DNA of 64,000 nucleotides from Salipiger marinus (GTDB lineage Bacteria; Pseudomonadota; Alphaproteobacteria; Rhodobacterales; Rhodobacteraceae). The stretch spans positions 62,001-126,000 of the forward strand of contig NZ_FNEJ01000007.1 in NCBI RefSeq assembly GCF_900100085.1. The letters run 5' to 3'. Positions within the stretch are counted from its first letter, which is position 1. Every line of letters begins with the position of its first letter. Under the pieces are notes generated by a model that saw only the letters and a list, made by a program, of their open reading frames with translations, ran no database searches and was not told the DNA's origin. Positions 45,061 to 53,004 of this stretch are shown piece by piece. The position numbers and the translations under genes are program-made.

Positions 45061-48000
45061 TCATCCCTGTGGAAATCTGATAAGGGCGACGAAACCGGCG
45101 GGCTCTGGCAAAAGTTCCACCGATCCGCCCAGTTCATAGGAACAGGCCTGCCGGATCAGGCGGCTGCCAAAGCCCTTGGCCACCGGGGCGGTGACCTTGG
45201 GGCCGCCGGATTCCGTCCAGACCAGCCGCACCTCCTGCCCGGTCTCGGTGGGCTGCAGGCGCCATGTCACGTCAAGCTGGCCATTCTCCACCGACAGCGA
45301 GCCGTATTTCGCGGCATTGGTGGCCAGTTCATGCAGCACAAGCGCCAGCCCCAGCCCCTGCTTGGGCGTCAGCAGCAGCTCGGGGCCGTCGATGACCAGC
45401 TTGCGCCGCCCCTGCCCGCCATAGGCCGACAGGGACTGACGGGCCAGCACCGCCAGATCGGCGGAGTGCCAGTGCGTTTCCAGAAGCTGGTCATGAGCAT
45501 GGCCAAGCGCCTGCAGCCGCCCGATGAACCGGTCGCGGAACTGCTGCACCGTCATGTCGGCGGTGCCGGGCTGCCGCGCCAGCGCCTGCACCACGGCAAG
45601 CGTGTTCTTGACCCGGTGGCTCAGTTCATCGGTCAGAAGCTGGCGCTGCGCCTCGGCATCCTTGCGGGCGCTGACATCGCGGAACAGGACCCCCAGACGC
45701 GGGCCGCCCTTGGCGCCCACCGGAAAGGCATAGACATCGAAATAACGGTCGAGCACGTCCGACGGCGCCTCGAACCGTTCCGCCTGTCCGCTGCGCGCCA
45801 CGCGCCCGTAATAGTCGAACCAGTGCGGCTCCAGATCGGGCACCAGCATGCGGGCGGTCTTGCCCACCACGTCGCGCAGCCGGGTCTGGCGTGCAAAGGC
45901 GGCGTTGACCCCGACGATGCGGTAATCGACCGGCCTGTCGCCTTCGAAGATCATGTCGATGATGGCAAAGCCTTCGTCGATGGAATCGAACAGGATCTGG
46001 TAATTCTTCTGACTTTCCCGCAGCTCGCTTTCCATCCGCCGCCGCGCGGTGATGTCCACGAAGGTCAGCACCACACCGTCGATCCGGTCCTCGACGGTGC
46101 GATAGGGCCGCAGCCGGATGATGAACCATGTGCCGTCCCCGCTCTGCACTTCGGTTTCCAGCGGCACCAGATCCTCCAGCACCCGGCGCGCGTCGCGGTC
46201 CAGCGCGTCATAAAGCAGGCGGCTGGTGAAATCGGTGATGCTGCGCCCGATATCCCTGTCGGTGATGGTAAAGAGGCCCGTAAGCGGCGGGGTGAACATG
46301 CGGATGCGCAGCGCGGTGTCCAGAAACAGCGTGCCGATATCGGTGGCGGCGATCAGGTTGCGCAGGTCGCCATGCGCCTCCGACGTGCTTTCCAGCTTGC
46401 TTTTCAGCTCGGCATTGACGGTCTGCAGCTCTTCGTTCAGCGCCTGCAGCTCTTCCTTGGAGGTTTCCAGATCCTCCGAGGTGGAGCGGTATTCCTCGTT
46501 CATGGAGTGCAGTTCCTCGTTCGAGGCGCGCAGATCCGCCAGTGCAGCGTCCTGTTCGGCGCGGCTGGTGGCCAGCGCCGCCTGCGCCGCGCGCAGTTCC
46601 GCCTGCAGGCGCCGCGCGTCGGTCTGCCCCGGCAGCGCCGCCTGTTCCAACGCTGCGGTGTGCATCAGCCCCGGCGTGCCATCCCGCCCCCGGGCCTGCG
46701 GCGCCCCCTGCCGGTCCTGCGGCGGGGGGGCAAGCGGCGCCTGCGGCAGGCTCGGCATGCGCGTTTCGCCCTGGGGCCGCGCGCGATAGAGCCGCGCGTC
46801 ACGGTGCAGCGGCGCAAAAAGGCTGGGCAGGCAGTCCGCCGTTTCAGCCGTGCCCAGAAACAGCGCGCCACCGGGGCGCAGGCCGTAATGAAAGAGCCGC
46901 AGCAGCTGGTCCTGCACCGACCGTTCCAGATAGATCAGCAGGTTGCGGCAGCAGATCAGGTCCAGCCGCAGGAAGGGCGGATCCTTCAGCACGCTGTGAG
47001 AGGAAAACAGCACCCTCTCGCGCAGATCCGTGCGGATCCGGTAATGGGTGCCCTCGTCGATGAAGAACCGTGCCAGCCGCTCTTCGGACAGGTCCGCCTC
47101 GATGGATTTGGGGTAGCGGCCTTCGCGGGCGGTGGCGAGCGCGCCTTCGTCCAGATCGGTGGCAAAGATCTGGACCGGCACCCGCAGGCTGCGGCGTTCC
47201 GCCTCCTCCACCAGCAGGATGGCAAGGCTGTACGCCTCTTCGCCGGTGGCGCAGCCCGCCGACCAGATCCGCAGCCCGCCCTTGGGGGTATTGTCGAAAA
47301 GCGGTGCGATCACCTCGCGGCGCAGCGCCTCGAAACCGGGCTCGTCGCGAAAGAAATGCGTGACCGAGATCAGCAGATCGCCGAACAGCTCCTGCGCCTC
47401 TTCGGGATTGGTGCGGATCAGCGTGGCATAGCTGCCCATGCTGGCGACGCGACAGACCTGCATCCGGCGCAGCACCCGCCGCAGCACGGTCGCGCGTTTG
47501 TAAGTGGAAAAATCATGGCCGGTGCGCGCGCGCAGCAGCCCGATGATGCGGCGCAGGTCATGGGCCACGCCCTCCTGATCCAGCGTGCGCATGGCCTGAT
47601 GGCTGCGCGCCACCTCGGCGATCCGTTCCGCCAGACGGTCGAGCGGCGCGATGACGCTTGCCACACCGGTGGCGATGGCATTGCGCGGCATCGACGGGAA
47701 TTCCGCCTCGGCGGGATCCTGCACGAAGATCACGCCGCCCGATTCCTGCACGGCGCGCAGCCCGTTCGATCCGTCAGCCCCGGCGCCGGTCAGCACGACC
47801 GCCATGCCATCGCCGCGCGCCTGCGCCACGGAGCGGAAGAACATGTCGATGGGCGCGCGCCGTCCGCGTGGCTGGCTGAACTCCCGCGCGGTGACGCTGT
47901 CGCCGGTGATGACCAGTGCTCGGTCGGGCGGGATCACATAGACCCGGTCGGGCAGAAGGGTGGGGGTGTCGTTCACCTGATGCACCGGCATCGCGGTGCA

Positions 48001-48189
48001 GGCGGACAGGATCTCGGCCATGGCGCTGGGATGTTCGGGCGCAAGATGCAGGATGACCACATAGGCCAGCCCCAGATCCTCCGGCAGCTGACGGAACAGC
48101 GTCTGCAGCGCCTCCACCCCGCCCGCAGAGGCGCCGATTGCGCAGACGGGCACATATGTCTTGGCAGGGGGCAGGCTGTCGGTGTTCAT
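45061..48189 (-). CDS. CheB-CheR-PAS-HWE histidine kinase hybrid
   Basis: A 1042-residue soluble signalling protein with no membrane segment. Order: CheB methylesterase (residues ~12-195, GASAGG serine, HLAPEHPS histidine, GAGADGSNG aspartate), CheR methyltransferase (~215-485, WSAGCATGEEAYSLA, FICRNLLIYL-like site), a coiled coil (~530-640, repeated SNEELHSMNEEY/SKEELQALNEEL), two PAS domains (~650-890), and an HWE-type kinase (~895-1040) with the phosphoacceptor HRVKNTLAVVQALARQ, N-box LVLHELATNAAKYGSLS and the WTE of VWTESG. The start at 48189 is chosen because the CheB domain begins right after it. HWE kinases commonly feed the PhyR-NepR-EcfG stress pathway; role here inferred. Confidence 0.92.
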   Translation of the reverse strand: MNTDSLPPAKTYVPVCAIGASAGGVEALQTLFRQLPEDLGLAYVVILHLAPEHPSAMAEILSACTAMPVHQVNDTPTLLPDRVYVIPPDRALVITGDSVTAREFSQPRGRRAPIDMFFRSVAQARGDGMAVVLTGAGADGSNGLRAVQESGGVIFVQDPAEAEFPSMPRNAIATGVASVIAPLDRLAERIAEVARSHQAMRTLDQEGVAHDLRRIIGLLRARTGHDFSTYKRATVLRRVLRRMQVCRVASMGSYATLIRTNPEEAQELFGDLLISVTHFFRDEPGFEALRREVIAPLFDNTPKGGLRIWSAGCATGEEAYSLAILLVEEAERRSLRVPVQIFATDLDEGALATAREGRYPKSIEADLSEERLARFFIDEGTHYRIRTDLRERVLFSSHSVLKDPPFLRLDLICCRNLLIYLERSVQDQLLRLFHYGLRPGGALFLGTAETADCLPSLFAPLHRDARLYRARPQGETRMPSLPQAPLAPPPQDRQGAPQARGRDGTPGLMHTAALEQAALPGQTDARRLQAELRAAQAALATSRAEQDAALADLRASNEELHSMNEEYRSTSEDLETSKEELQALNEELQTVNAELKSKLESTSEAHGDLRNLIAATDIGTLFLDTALRIRMFTPPLTGLFTITDRDIGRSITDFTSRLLYDALDRDARRVLEDLVPLETEVQSGDGTWFIIRLRPYRTVEDRIDGVVLTFVDITARRRMESELRESQKNYQILFDSIDEGFAIIDMIFEGDRPVDYRIVGVNAAFARQTRLRDVVGKTARMLVPDLEPHWFDYYGRVARSGQAERFEAPSDVLDRYFDVYAFPVGAKGGPRLGVLFRDVSARKDAEAQRQLLTDELSHRVKNTLAVVQALARQPGTADMTVQQFRDRFIGRLQALGHAHDQLLETHWHSADLAVLARQSLSAYGGQGRRKLVIDGPELLLTPKQGLGLALVLHELATNAAKYGSLSVENGQLDVTWRLQPTETGQEVRLVWTESGGPKVTAPVAKGFGSRLIRQACSYELGGSVELLPEPAGFVALIRFPQG

Positions 48190-48303
48190 CGGCGATGACC
48201 TTCGAGGGGCGGCGGGACCGTCCTTTCCCCCATGCCACAGACGCCCGGGGCGCGCGGCCGCTCGGGCGGTGTCCACATGCGGCGAAGGCCGGTAAGCGGC
48301 AGA

Positions 48304-48325
48304 GGCGGGGCGCGGCGGCCCCGCC
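48304..48325 (-). terminator. Hairpin terminator of ferritin-like gene
   Basis: GGCGGGGC (48304-48311) and GCCCCGCC (48318-48325) form a perfect 8-bp stem with a 6-base loop, 10 bases after the ferritin-like stop. No T run. Separates that gene from the kinase gene downstream. Confidence 0.5.
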
Positions 48326-48334
48326 CCCACAGGG

Positions 48335-48784
48335 TCAGAGCGACTCTGCGGTCTGCTGCATCCATGCCCGGTGGCGCTGTTCGTCGGTCAGCGCCTTTTC
48401 AAAGAAGGCCCGGGTCTTGGGCAGCGCGTCGGGGTGACCCACGGCGCGTTCATAGGCGGTGACGGTGTCATCCTCGTTGGTCTTCATCGCCTTCAGGATG
48501 GCGCCATTGCCCATCAGGTCGGCCAGCGCGATCTTGCCCGTGGTCAGCATCTGTTTCATGTCGCCCTCTGCGGGCGCCTCGACGCCAAGCTCGGCGGCAA
48601 TCTCGTTGAGCACCACAAGATGCTGGTGGTGATCCTGCAGGAACTCCTCGACCTGCGCAGACAGCGCGCTGTCGCTCAGCCGCTCCACGGTGCTTTTATA
48701 GGCCGCGATCGCGTCATGTTCGAGGATGATCAGATCGGTCACCAGCTTTTCGATGTTGGATTCATGTCCGACGGTGGTCGCCAT
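48335..48784 (-). CDS. Ferritin-like four-helix protein (PA2169/DUF2383 type)
   Basis: A 149-residue all-helical protein. LVTDLIILEHDAIAAYKSTVERL, VEEFLQDHHQHLVVLNEIAAELG and TVTAYERAV provide Glu/His positions typical of the PA2169-like four-helix-bundle family. It resembles ferritin/DPS-like folds but metal binding is not proven by sequence. AAGGAGACACGCTC precedes the ATG. An EcfG-type promoter lies upstream, so it is probably induced by general stress. Confidence 0.8.
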   Translation of the reverse strand: MATTVGHESNIEKLVTDLIILEHDAIAAYKSTVERLSDSALSAQVEEFLQDHHQHLVVLNEIAAELGVEAPAEGDMKQMLTTGKIALADLMGNGAILKAMKTNEDDTVTAYERAVGHPDALPKTRAFFEKALTDEQRHRAWMQQTAESL

Positions 48785-48819
48785 GAGCGTGTCTCCTTTG
48801 GTGAAGTATCGGTGAGAAA

Positions 48820-48836
48820 CTGCCGCCCTGCGGCAG
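48820..48836 (-). other. Small hairpin in the leader of the ferritin-like gene
   Basis: CTGCCGC (48820-48826) and GCGGCAG (48830-48836) form a 7-bp stem with a 3-base loop. It falls between the predicted stress promoter and the start codon, 36 bases upstream of the ATG. Could stabilise the mRNA leader. Confidence 0.35.
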
Positions 48837-48882
48837 GATCAGACCCTCCGTGGCGTGCGGTTCTGTCTGGAGGATGCCGGGG

Positions 48883-48908
48883 AAACAGGCCGAGGCGGGC
48901 AATGTTCC
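48883..48908 (-). promoter_or_regulatory. EcfG-type stress promoter for ferritin-like gene
   Basis: On the minus strand GGAAC (48908-48904), 17 bases, then GTTT (48886-48883). This matches the alphaproteobacterial general-stress consensus GGAAC-N16/17-(C)GTT. The leader to the ATG at 48784 would be about 90 bases. Confidence 0.65.
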
Positions 48909-48948
48909 CGAACCGTCGGTTTTGTCGTGGGATCCCGCCGCAGCGGGC

Positions 48949-49968
48949 CTAGCCCCGGCCGGTCAGCCGGATCGCGCCGGGGCGGATCGGCGCGGGCATG
49001 TCGCCTGCAGCGGGGGCGGTGCTGGGCATCCGCAGTTCTTGGCGCGGCATGATGGACACGTCATGGATGCGCCAGCTCAGACCCAGCAGCGCGCGTTCCT
49101 CCGCCTCGATCCGGGCGGTCAGCCCTTCTTCCTGCCGGGGCACGACAAAGACGGTGCCGGTCAGGAACCGCCCCTCCTGCCGCAGCCGCAGGCGGGACGA
49201 GGCGACCCAGTCCAGACCGTCCACATGGTCGCGCACCTCGCGGATCAGCGGCTCGAAGGCGCTGTCATCCAGCGTGCGCGGCATCTCGTCGACCAGATCG
49301 CGGATCGCGGCGCCGGTATGTTTGACCCCGTCGTGCAGCACGTCGACGGCGATGATCAGCGCGGCCACCGCATCGGCCCACCACCAGCCCATGCCGATGC
49401 CCACCACCCCCAGTGCGGCGGCAAGCCCGGTCATCCAGTCGGCCTTGTTCATCAGCGCGTCAGAGAGCAGGATCTTGTCATGCAGGCTGTGGGCCAGCTT
49501 CAGCTTCATCCGCCCGAAAATCACCGGCAGGATGACGCTGTAGATCAGCGCCGCGATCATCAGCCAGCCGAACCAGATCGTGACCCCGAAGATCCGCACG
49601 GTGCCGATGGTGGGATGTTCGGTCTTGATGAGCGCCATGGCCGAATCCACGATCAGAAAGCCCCCCACCGCCGCCAGAGCGACGGCGCTGACCAGATAGC
49701 CGATGGACAGCCCGCGGATGAAGCCGAAGGGGAAGCGGTCGCTGGGCGCGCGCGCCTCGAACCAGACCGAAACCAGAAAAGCCAGCGGCGGCACGAAGCT
49801 CAGCAGATCCTCGACCCATGCCGTCTTCATCGCCTGACTGTTGCCCAGCGAAAAATAGATGGCGGTGACGATGCTGGCGAGCACGGCAAGCCAGACAAGC
49901 TGCAGGCGGCAGGCCCGGCGCAGCGCGCGGCGCTGCGGCTCCGGCAGGATGGAGGCACCTTTGGTCAT
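48949..49968 (-). CDS. Cation diffusion facilitator (CDF) family transporter
   Basis: A 339-residue CDF-type metal-ion efflux protein with about six helices. The start at 49968 (MTKGASILPEPQRRALRRAC) overlaps the binding-protein stop by ATGA. The second metal-binding helix is ILLSDALMNKADWMTGLAAAL, where the usual HxxxD site appears as DALMNKAD. C-terminal cytoplasmic domain contains DWVASSRLRLRQEGRFLTGTVFVVP and HDVSIM. The first site, near WVEDLLSFVPPLAFL, keeps an acidic pair (E-D). Metal not determined; Zn, Mn, Fe or Co are possible. Coupling to a periplasmic binding protein is unusual. Confidence 0.85.
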   Translation of the reverse strand: MTKGASILPEPQRRALRRACRLQLVWLAVLASIVTAIYFSLGNSQAMKTAWVEDLLSFVPPLAFLVSVWFEARAPSDRFPFGFIRGLSIGYLVSAVALAAVGGFLIVDSAMALIKTEHPTIGTVRIFGVTIWFGWLMIAALIYSVILPVIFGRMKLKLAHSLHDKILLSDALMNKADWMTGLAAALGVVGIGMGWWWADAVAALIIAVDVLHDGVKHTGAAIRDLVDEMPRTLDDSAFEPLIREVRDHVDGLDWVASSRLRLRQEGRFLTGTVFVVPRQEEGLTARIEAEERALLGLSWRIHDVSIMPRQELRMPSTAPAAGDMPAPIRPGAIRLTGRG

Positions 49969-50705
49969 CGCGCGCCCTCCAGCAGATCGGGAACCGCGGC
50001 TTCCTGCCCGCGCAGAAACTGCTCCAGCTCGAAGAGCCACGCGTTTTCGCCGCGTCGCAGGGCAAGGACATGCTCGCGCCGGGCAAGGTCGATGCCGGTG
50101 GGCGCCATGCCCGCCGCAGCGACCCGCCAGTGCGGCAGGGCGATCAGCGTGGCGCTGTCGGGATCATGCACCGGCAGGCCGCCCCTGTCGCGGATCGCCT
50201 GTTCCACCACCAGATCCGGCGGCACATAGACCGGCTGCCCGTCCAGATCGTCGGGCGCGCTGCGGGCGTCGGGGGCGGCCACCACCAGCCGTTCGGTGAA
50301 ATAGGCATAGGTTGGCGCTGCGACATTCTGCGCCACAACCGAGGCGCGGGAAAAGCCGCCGATGGCGAGATTGGCCTTGCCCTGCTCGACCGCCTGCAGC
50401 GCCTCGAAGGGCGGGAGGCGCAGCCAGTCTACCCTCACCGCCAGCATCTGCGCGAACCGCTGCACCAGCGTCACCTCGACCCCGGAGGGGTTGTCTCCGC
50501 CCGCCACCACCCATGGCGGATTGTCAGAGGCCGCCACCACCATCCGCCCCGCCCCCCGGACCGAGGCGAGCGTGCGGTCGGGATCACGCGGAAAGGCCCG
50601 CGCGCCATTGCCCCAGAGCAGAAGCGGCGCGGCCAGAGAGCCGGCGACAAAGGCCCGGCGGCGCAGCTGGGGCATCGTTTCGGGGGGAAAGGGGTCTGGG
50701 GTCAT
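49965..50705 (-). CDS. Extracytoplasmic substrate-binding protein (SBP_bac_3 type) without transporter
   Basis: A 246-residue binding protein of the amino-acid-binding type. N-terminus holds a twin-arginine-like signal RRRAFVAGSLAAPLLLW, then LASVRGAGRMVVAASDNPPWVV, PSGVEVTLVQRFAQMLAV, GKANLAIGGFS and AAPTYAYFTERLVVAAP. GGAGACCGCAG precedes the ATG at 50705. No permease or ATPase is nearby; instead it is coupled to a metal-ion transporter gene. May act as a sensor or as a periplasmic carrier; function unknown. An EcfG-type promoter lies directly upstream. Confidence 0.82.
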   Translation of the reverse strand: MTPDPFPPETMPQLRRRAFVAGSLAAPLLLWGNGARAFPRDPDRTLASVRGAGRMVVAASDNPPWVVAGGDNPSGVEVTLVQRFAQMLAVRVDWLRLPPFEALQAVEQGKANLAIGGFSRASVVAQNVAAPTYAYFTERLVVAAPDARSAPDDLDGQPVYVPPDLVVEQAIRDRGGLPVHDPDSATLIALPHWRVAAAGMAPTGIDLARREHVLALRRGENAWLFELEQFLRGQEAAVPDLLEGAR

Positions 50706-50750
50706 CTGCGGTCTCCATGCGGCGGAAGGTGGCGCGCGCCTGTCCTGTTC

Positions 50751-50775
50751 AACCGCCTGCCTCTGCACCTGTTCC
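50751..50775 (-). promoter_or_regulatory. EcfG-type stress promoter for binding protein-CDF operon
   Basis: Minus strand GGAAC (50775-50771), 17-base spacer, GTT (50753-50751). About 40 bases of leader to the ATG at 50705. Same spacing as the other motifs in the segment. Confidence 0.65.
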
Positions 50776-50789
50776 CCGGCAGGGCCGGG

Positions 50790-52133
50790 TCACTCGGTCG
50801 GGGGGCGGGGGGTAGCGGCCTCTGCCGGGGCGGCGGGATCCGGGCGGTCGTCGGCGATCAGCCGGGCGCCGCGCTCATAGGTCAGGTAGCGCCAGAGCCA
50901 TTGCACCGACACCAGCGTCCGGTTGCGGAATCCCACCAGCAGATAGACATGGATGACCGCCCAGCCCAGCCATGCGAACCAGCCGCGCCAGCGCACGCGC
51001 CGCCCCTCGAACACCGCCGCATGGCGCCCCACGATCGCGGTATTGCCGCGGCTGTGATAGGTGAACGGCGCGGGGGCGGTGCCGGTCTGCAGATGCCGCA
51101 CCAGTTCGCGGCCCAGATGCTGCCCCTGCTGCTTGGCGACCTGCGCAAGCCCGGGCAAGGGCCGCCCGTCCGGCCCGGGGCAGGCGGCGATGTCGCCAAG
51201 CGCATAGATGCCGGGATGGCCCGGCACGGCCAGCGTCGGGTCGACGGCTATCCTGCCGCTGCGGTCGGTTTCACCCAGATCCCGCGCCAGCGGCGAGGCG
51301 GCGACCCCCGCCGCCCAGATCACCGCGCCCGCAGGCAGCGCCTGCCCCGCCACGGTGACCCCCTCCGGACCCACATCCTCGACCAGCGCCCCGGTGCGCA
51401 CCGTCACGCCCAGCCGGGCCAGCCGCCGCGTGGCAAAATCCGAAGCCTCTTCGGAAAACCCCGCCAGCAGGCGCGGCCCCGCCTCGATCAGGGTGATGCA
51501 GGTCTGCGCGGGGTCGATATGGCGGAAATCACGGGCCAGCGTGTGGCGGCTGAGTTCGGCGATGGATCCGGCCAGTTCCACCCCGGTGGGCCCGCCGCCG
51601 ACAATCACGATGCTGAGCAGGCGGCGCACCTCTTCGGGGTCGGGGCAGCGTTCGGCGCGCTCGAAAGCCAGCAGGATCTGCGACCGGATGCGGCGCGCAT
51701 CCTCAAGGCTTTTCAGGCCCGGCGCCCATTTCGCCCAGTCATCATGGCCGAAATAGCCATGGGTGGCGCCGCTGGCCACCACCAGCAGGCGAAACCCGAT
51801 CTCTTCGCCCGACCGCAGCCAGAGCTTGCGCGCCTCGGGATCAAGCCCGGACACCTCGCCCATCAGCACCCGCACCGACCTGCGGCGGCGCAGGATCTTG
51901 CGGATGGGTTCGGCGATCTCTGTCGAAGACAGCGCCGCCGTGGCCACCTGATAGAGCAGCGGCTGGAACAGGTGGTGGTTCTGCCGGTCGATCACCAGCA
52001 CGTCGCGCCCGGCCTTGCCCAGTTCCTCGGCCAAGGCCAGCCCGGCAAAGCCGCCGCCGATCACCACGACCTCGGCGGTGCGGTCCACCGCATGGGCGTG
52101 TTCCGCGGTCTCGGTCTGCTCTGCGTGTTGCAT
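50790..52133 (-). CDS. ndh: Type II NADH dehydrogenase (NDH-2)
   Basis: A 447-residue flavoprotein. FAD-binding Rossmann VVVIGGGFAGLALAEELG; NDH-2 hallmark NHHLFQPLLYQVATAALSSTEIAEPIRKIL; second nucleotide-binding motif VIVGGGPTGVELAGSIAEL for NADH; GIYALGDIA near the C-terminus. A C-terminal hydrophobic stretch (WFAWLGWAVIHVYLLVG) anchors it to the membrane. Transfers electrons from NADH to quinone without pumping protons. GAGGATGAC precedes the ATG. Its EcfG-type promoter suggests extra non-proton-pumping NADH oxidation under stress. Confidence 0.93.
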   Translation of the reverse strand: MQHAEQTETAEHAHAVDRTAEVVVIGGGFAGLALAEELGKAGRDVLVIDRQNHHLFQPLLYQVATAALSSTEIAEPIRKILRRRRSVRVLMGEVSGLDPEARKLWLRSGEEIGFRLLVVASGATHGYFGHDDWAKWAPGLKSLEDARRIRSQILLAFERAERCPDPEEVRRLLSIVIVGGGPTGVELAGSIAELSRHTLARDFRHIDPAQTCITLIEAGPRLLAGFSEEASDFATRRLARLGVTVRTGALVEDVGPEGVTVAGQALPAGAVIWAAGVAASPLARDLGETDRSGRIAVDPTLAVPGHPGIYALGDIAACPGPDGRPLPGLAQVAKQQGQHLGRELVRHLQTGTAPAPFTYHSRGNTAIVGRHAAVFEGRRVRWRGWFAWLGWAVIHVYLLVGFRNRTLVSVQWLWRYLTYERGARLIADDRPDPAAPAEAATPRPPTE

Positions 52134-52159
52134 GTCATCCTCGCTCGGTCTGACCGGCT

Positions 52160-52184
52160 AACCCGGTGGGGCCCGCGATGTTCC
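52160..52184 (-). promoter_or_regulatory. EcfG-type stress promoter for NDH-2
   Basis: Minus strand GGAAC (52184-52180), 17-base spacer, GTT (52162-52160), ending 27 bases before the NDH-2 start at 52133. Back-to-back with a plus-strand motif at 52221. Confidence 0.62.
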
Positions 52185-52220
52185 TGACCCGGGGCATTCC
52201 GCCTGTCGCGGCGGCGGGCG

Positions 52221-52245
52221 GGAACACAGCCGCAGCGCGGCTGTT
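52221..52245 (+). promoter_or_regulatory. EcfG-type stress promoter for SRPBCC-dehydrogenase operon
   Basis: Plus strand GGAAC (52221-52225), 17-base spacer, GTT (52243-52245), about 87 bases before the ATG at 52332. Divergent from the NDH-2 motif; both lie in one 198-base gap. Confidence 0.65.
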
Positions 52246-52331
52246 GAAGGCCCATCTCGCCCGGCACCGGCAGCCTGCCGCAGGCCGGGCGCGACAACCC
52301 TCACTCTGCGCAGAGGCGCAAGGAGACCGTC

Positions 52332-52994
52332 ATGACCCTGAAGACTTCCGGCCCCATCCACAGGCCCCGCCCCCAGCCGGGGCTTTTCCAGACGCTGGCG
52401 CTGGCCGGGGCGCTGGCAGGCGTGGCGGGCTATGCCATCTGGACCACAGCCCGCAGGCACGGCGCAGGTGCCGTGCATCCGCCCGATGACGCACCGGGCC
52501 GCACCGCCACCCGCAGCCGCTTCGGGCGGCACGCGGTGACCGGGCGCACGGTGACCATCGCCCGCCCCCGGCAGGAGGTCTACGAGTTCTGGCGCGATTT
52601 CCGCAACCTTGAAGGCGTGATGGAAAACGTGACCCAGATCGAGGCGGAGGGCGCCATGACGCGCTGGACGATCCGCGGCCCCGCCGACACCCACCTGCGG
52701 GTCGAGACCGAGACCGTCAGCGACCGCCCCGGCGAACAGATCGCGTGGCAGTCCACGCCCGGCTCGCAGATCGAGACCAAGGGCAAGATCATGTTCCGCG
52801 ACGCGCCCGGGCGCCGGGGCACCGAGGTGGAGGCGATCATCGCCTATGTGCCGCCCGGAGGCCGGGTCGGGCAGATCATCGCCAAGCTGTTTCAGGCCGA
52901 GCCCGCCATTCAGGGCCGCCGTGACCTCAAGCGTCTGAAGATGCTTCTGGAAACCGGCGAGGTCGCCACCTCCGCCAACCGCAAATCCGCCTGA
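52332..52994 (+). CDS. SRPBCC-family protein with N-terminal membrane anchor
   Basis: A 220-residue protein. A hydrophobic helix at residues ~17-38 (LFQTLALAGALAGVAGYAIW) precedes a START/polyketide-cyclase-like SRPBCC domain (VTIARPRQEVYEFWRDFRNLEGVMENVTQIEA, AWQSTPGSQIETKGKIMFRDAPG). Such domains bind hydrophobic ligands. AAGGAGACCGTC precedes the ATG. Ten bases before a zinc-dependent dehydrogenase gene; this pair is common in stress-inducible loci of soil alphaproteobacteria. Function unknown. Confidence 0.85.
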   Translation: MTLKTSGPIHRPRPQPGLFQTLALAGALAGVAGYAIWTTARRHGAGAVHPPDDAPGRTATRSRFGRHAVTGRTVTIARPRQEVYEFWRDFRNLEGVMENVTQIEAEGAMTRWTIRGPADTHLRVETETVSDRPGEQIAWQSTPGSQIETKGKIMFRDAPGRRGTEVEAIIAYVPPGGRVGQIIAKLFQAEPAIQGRRDLKRLKMLLETGEVATSANRKSA

Positions 52995-53004
52995 GGAGAG
53001 TTTC

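Noticed and set aside
45061-48189. Classical chemotaxis locus
   Set aside because: Only CheB/CheR domains inside a kinase hybrid occur; no receptor, CheA, CheW or CheY output partners are seen apart from a lone receiver.
49965-50705. Part of an amino-acid ABC importer
   Set aside because: No permease or ATPase gene is within several kb on either side.
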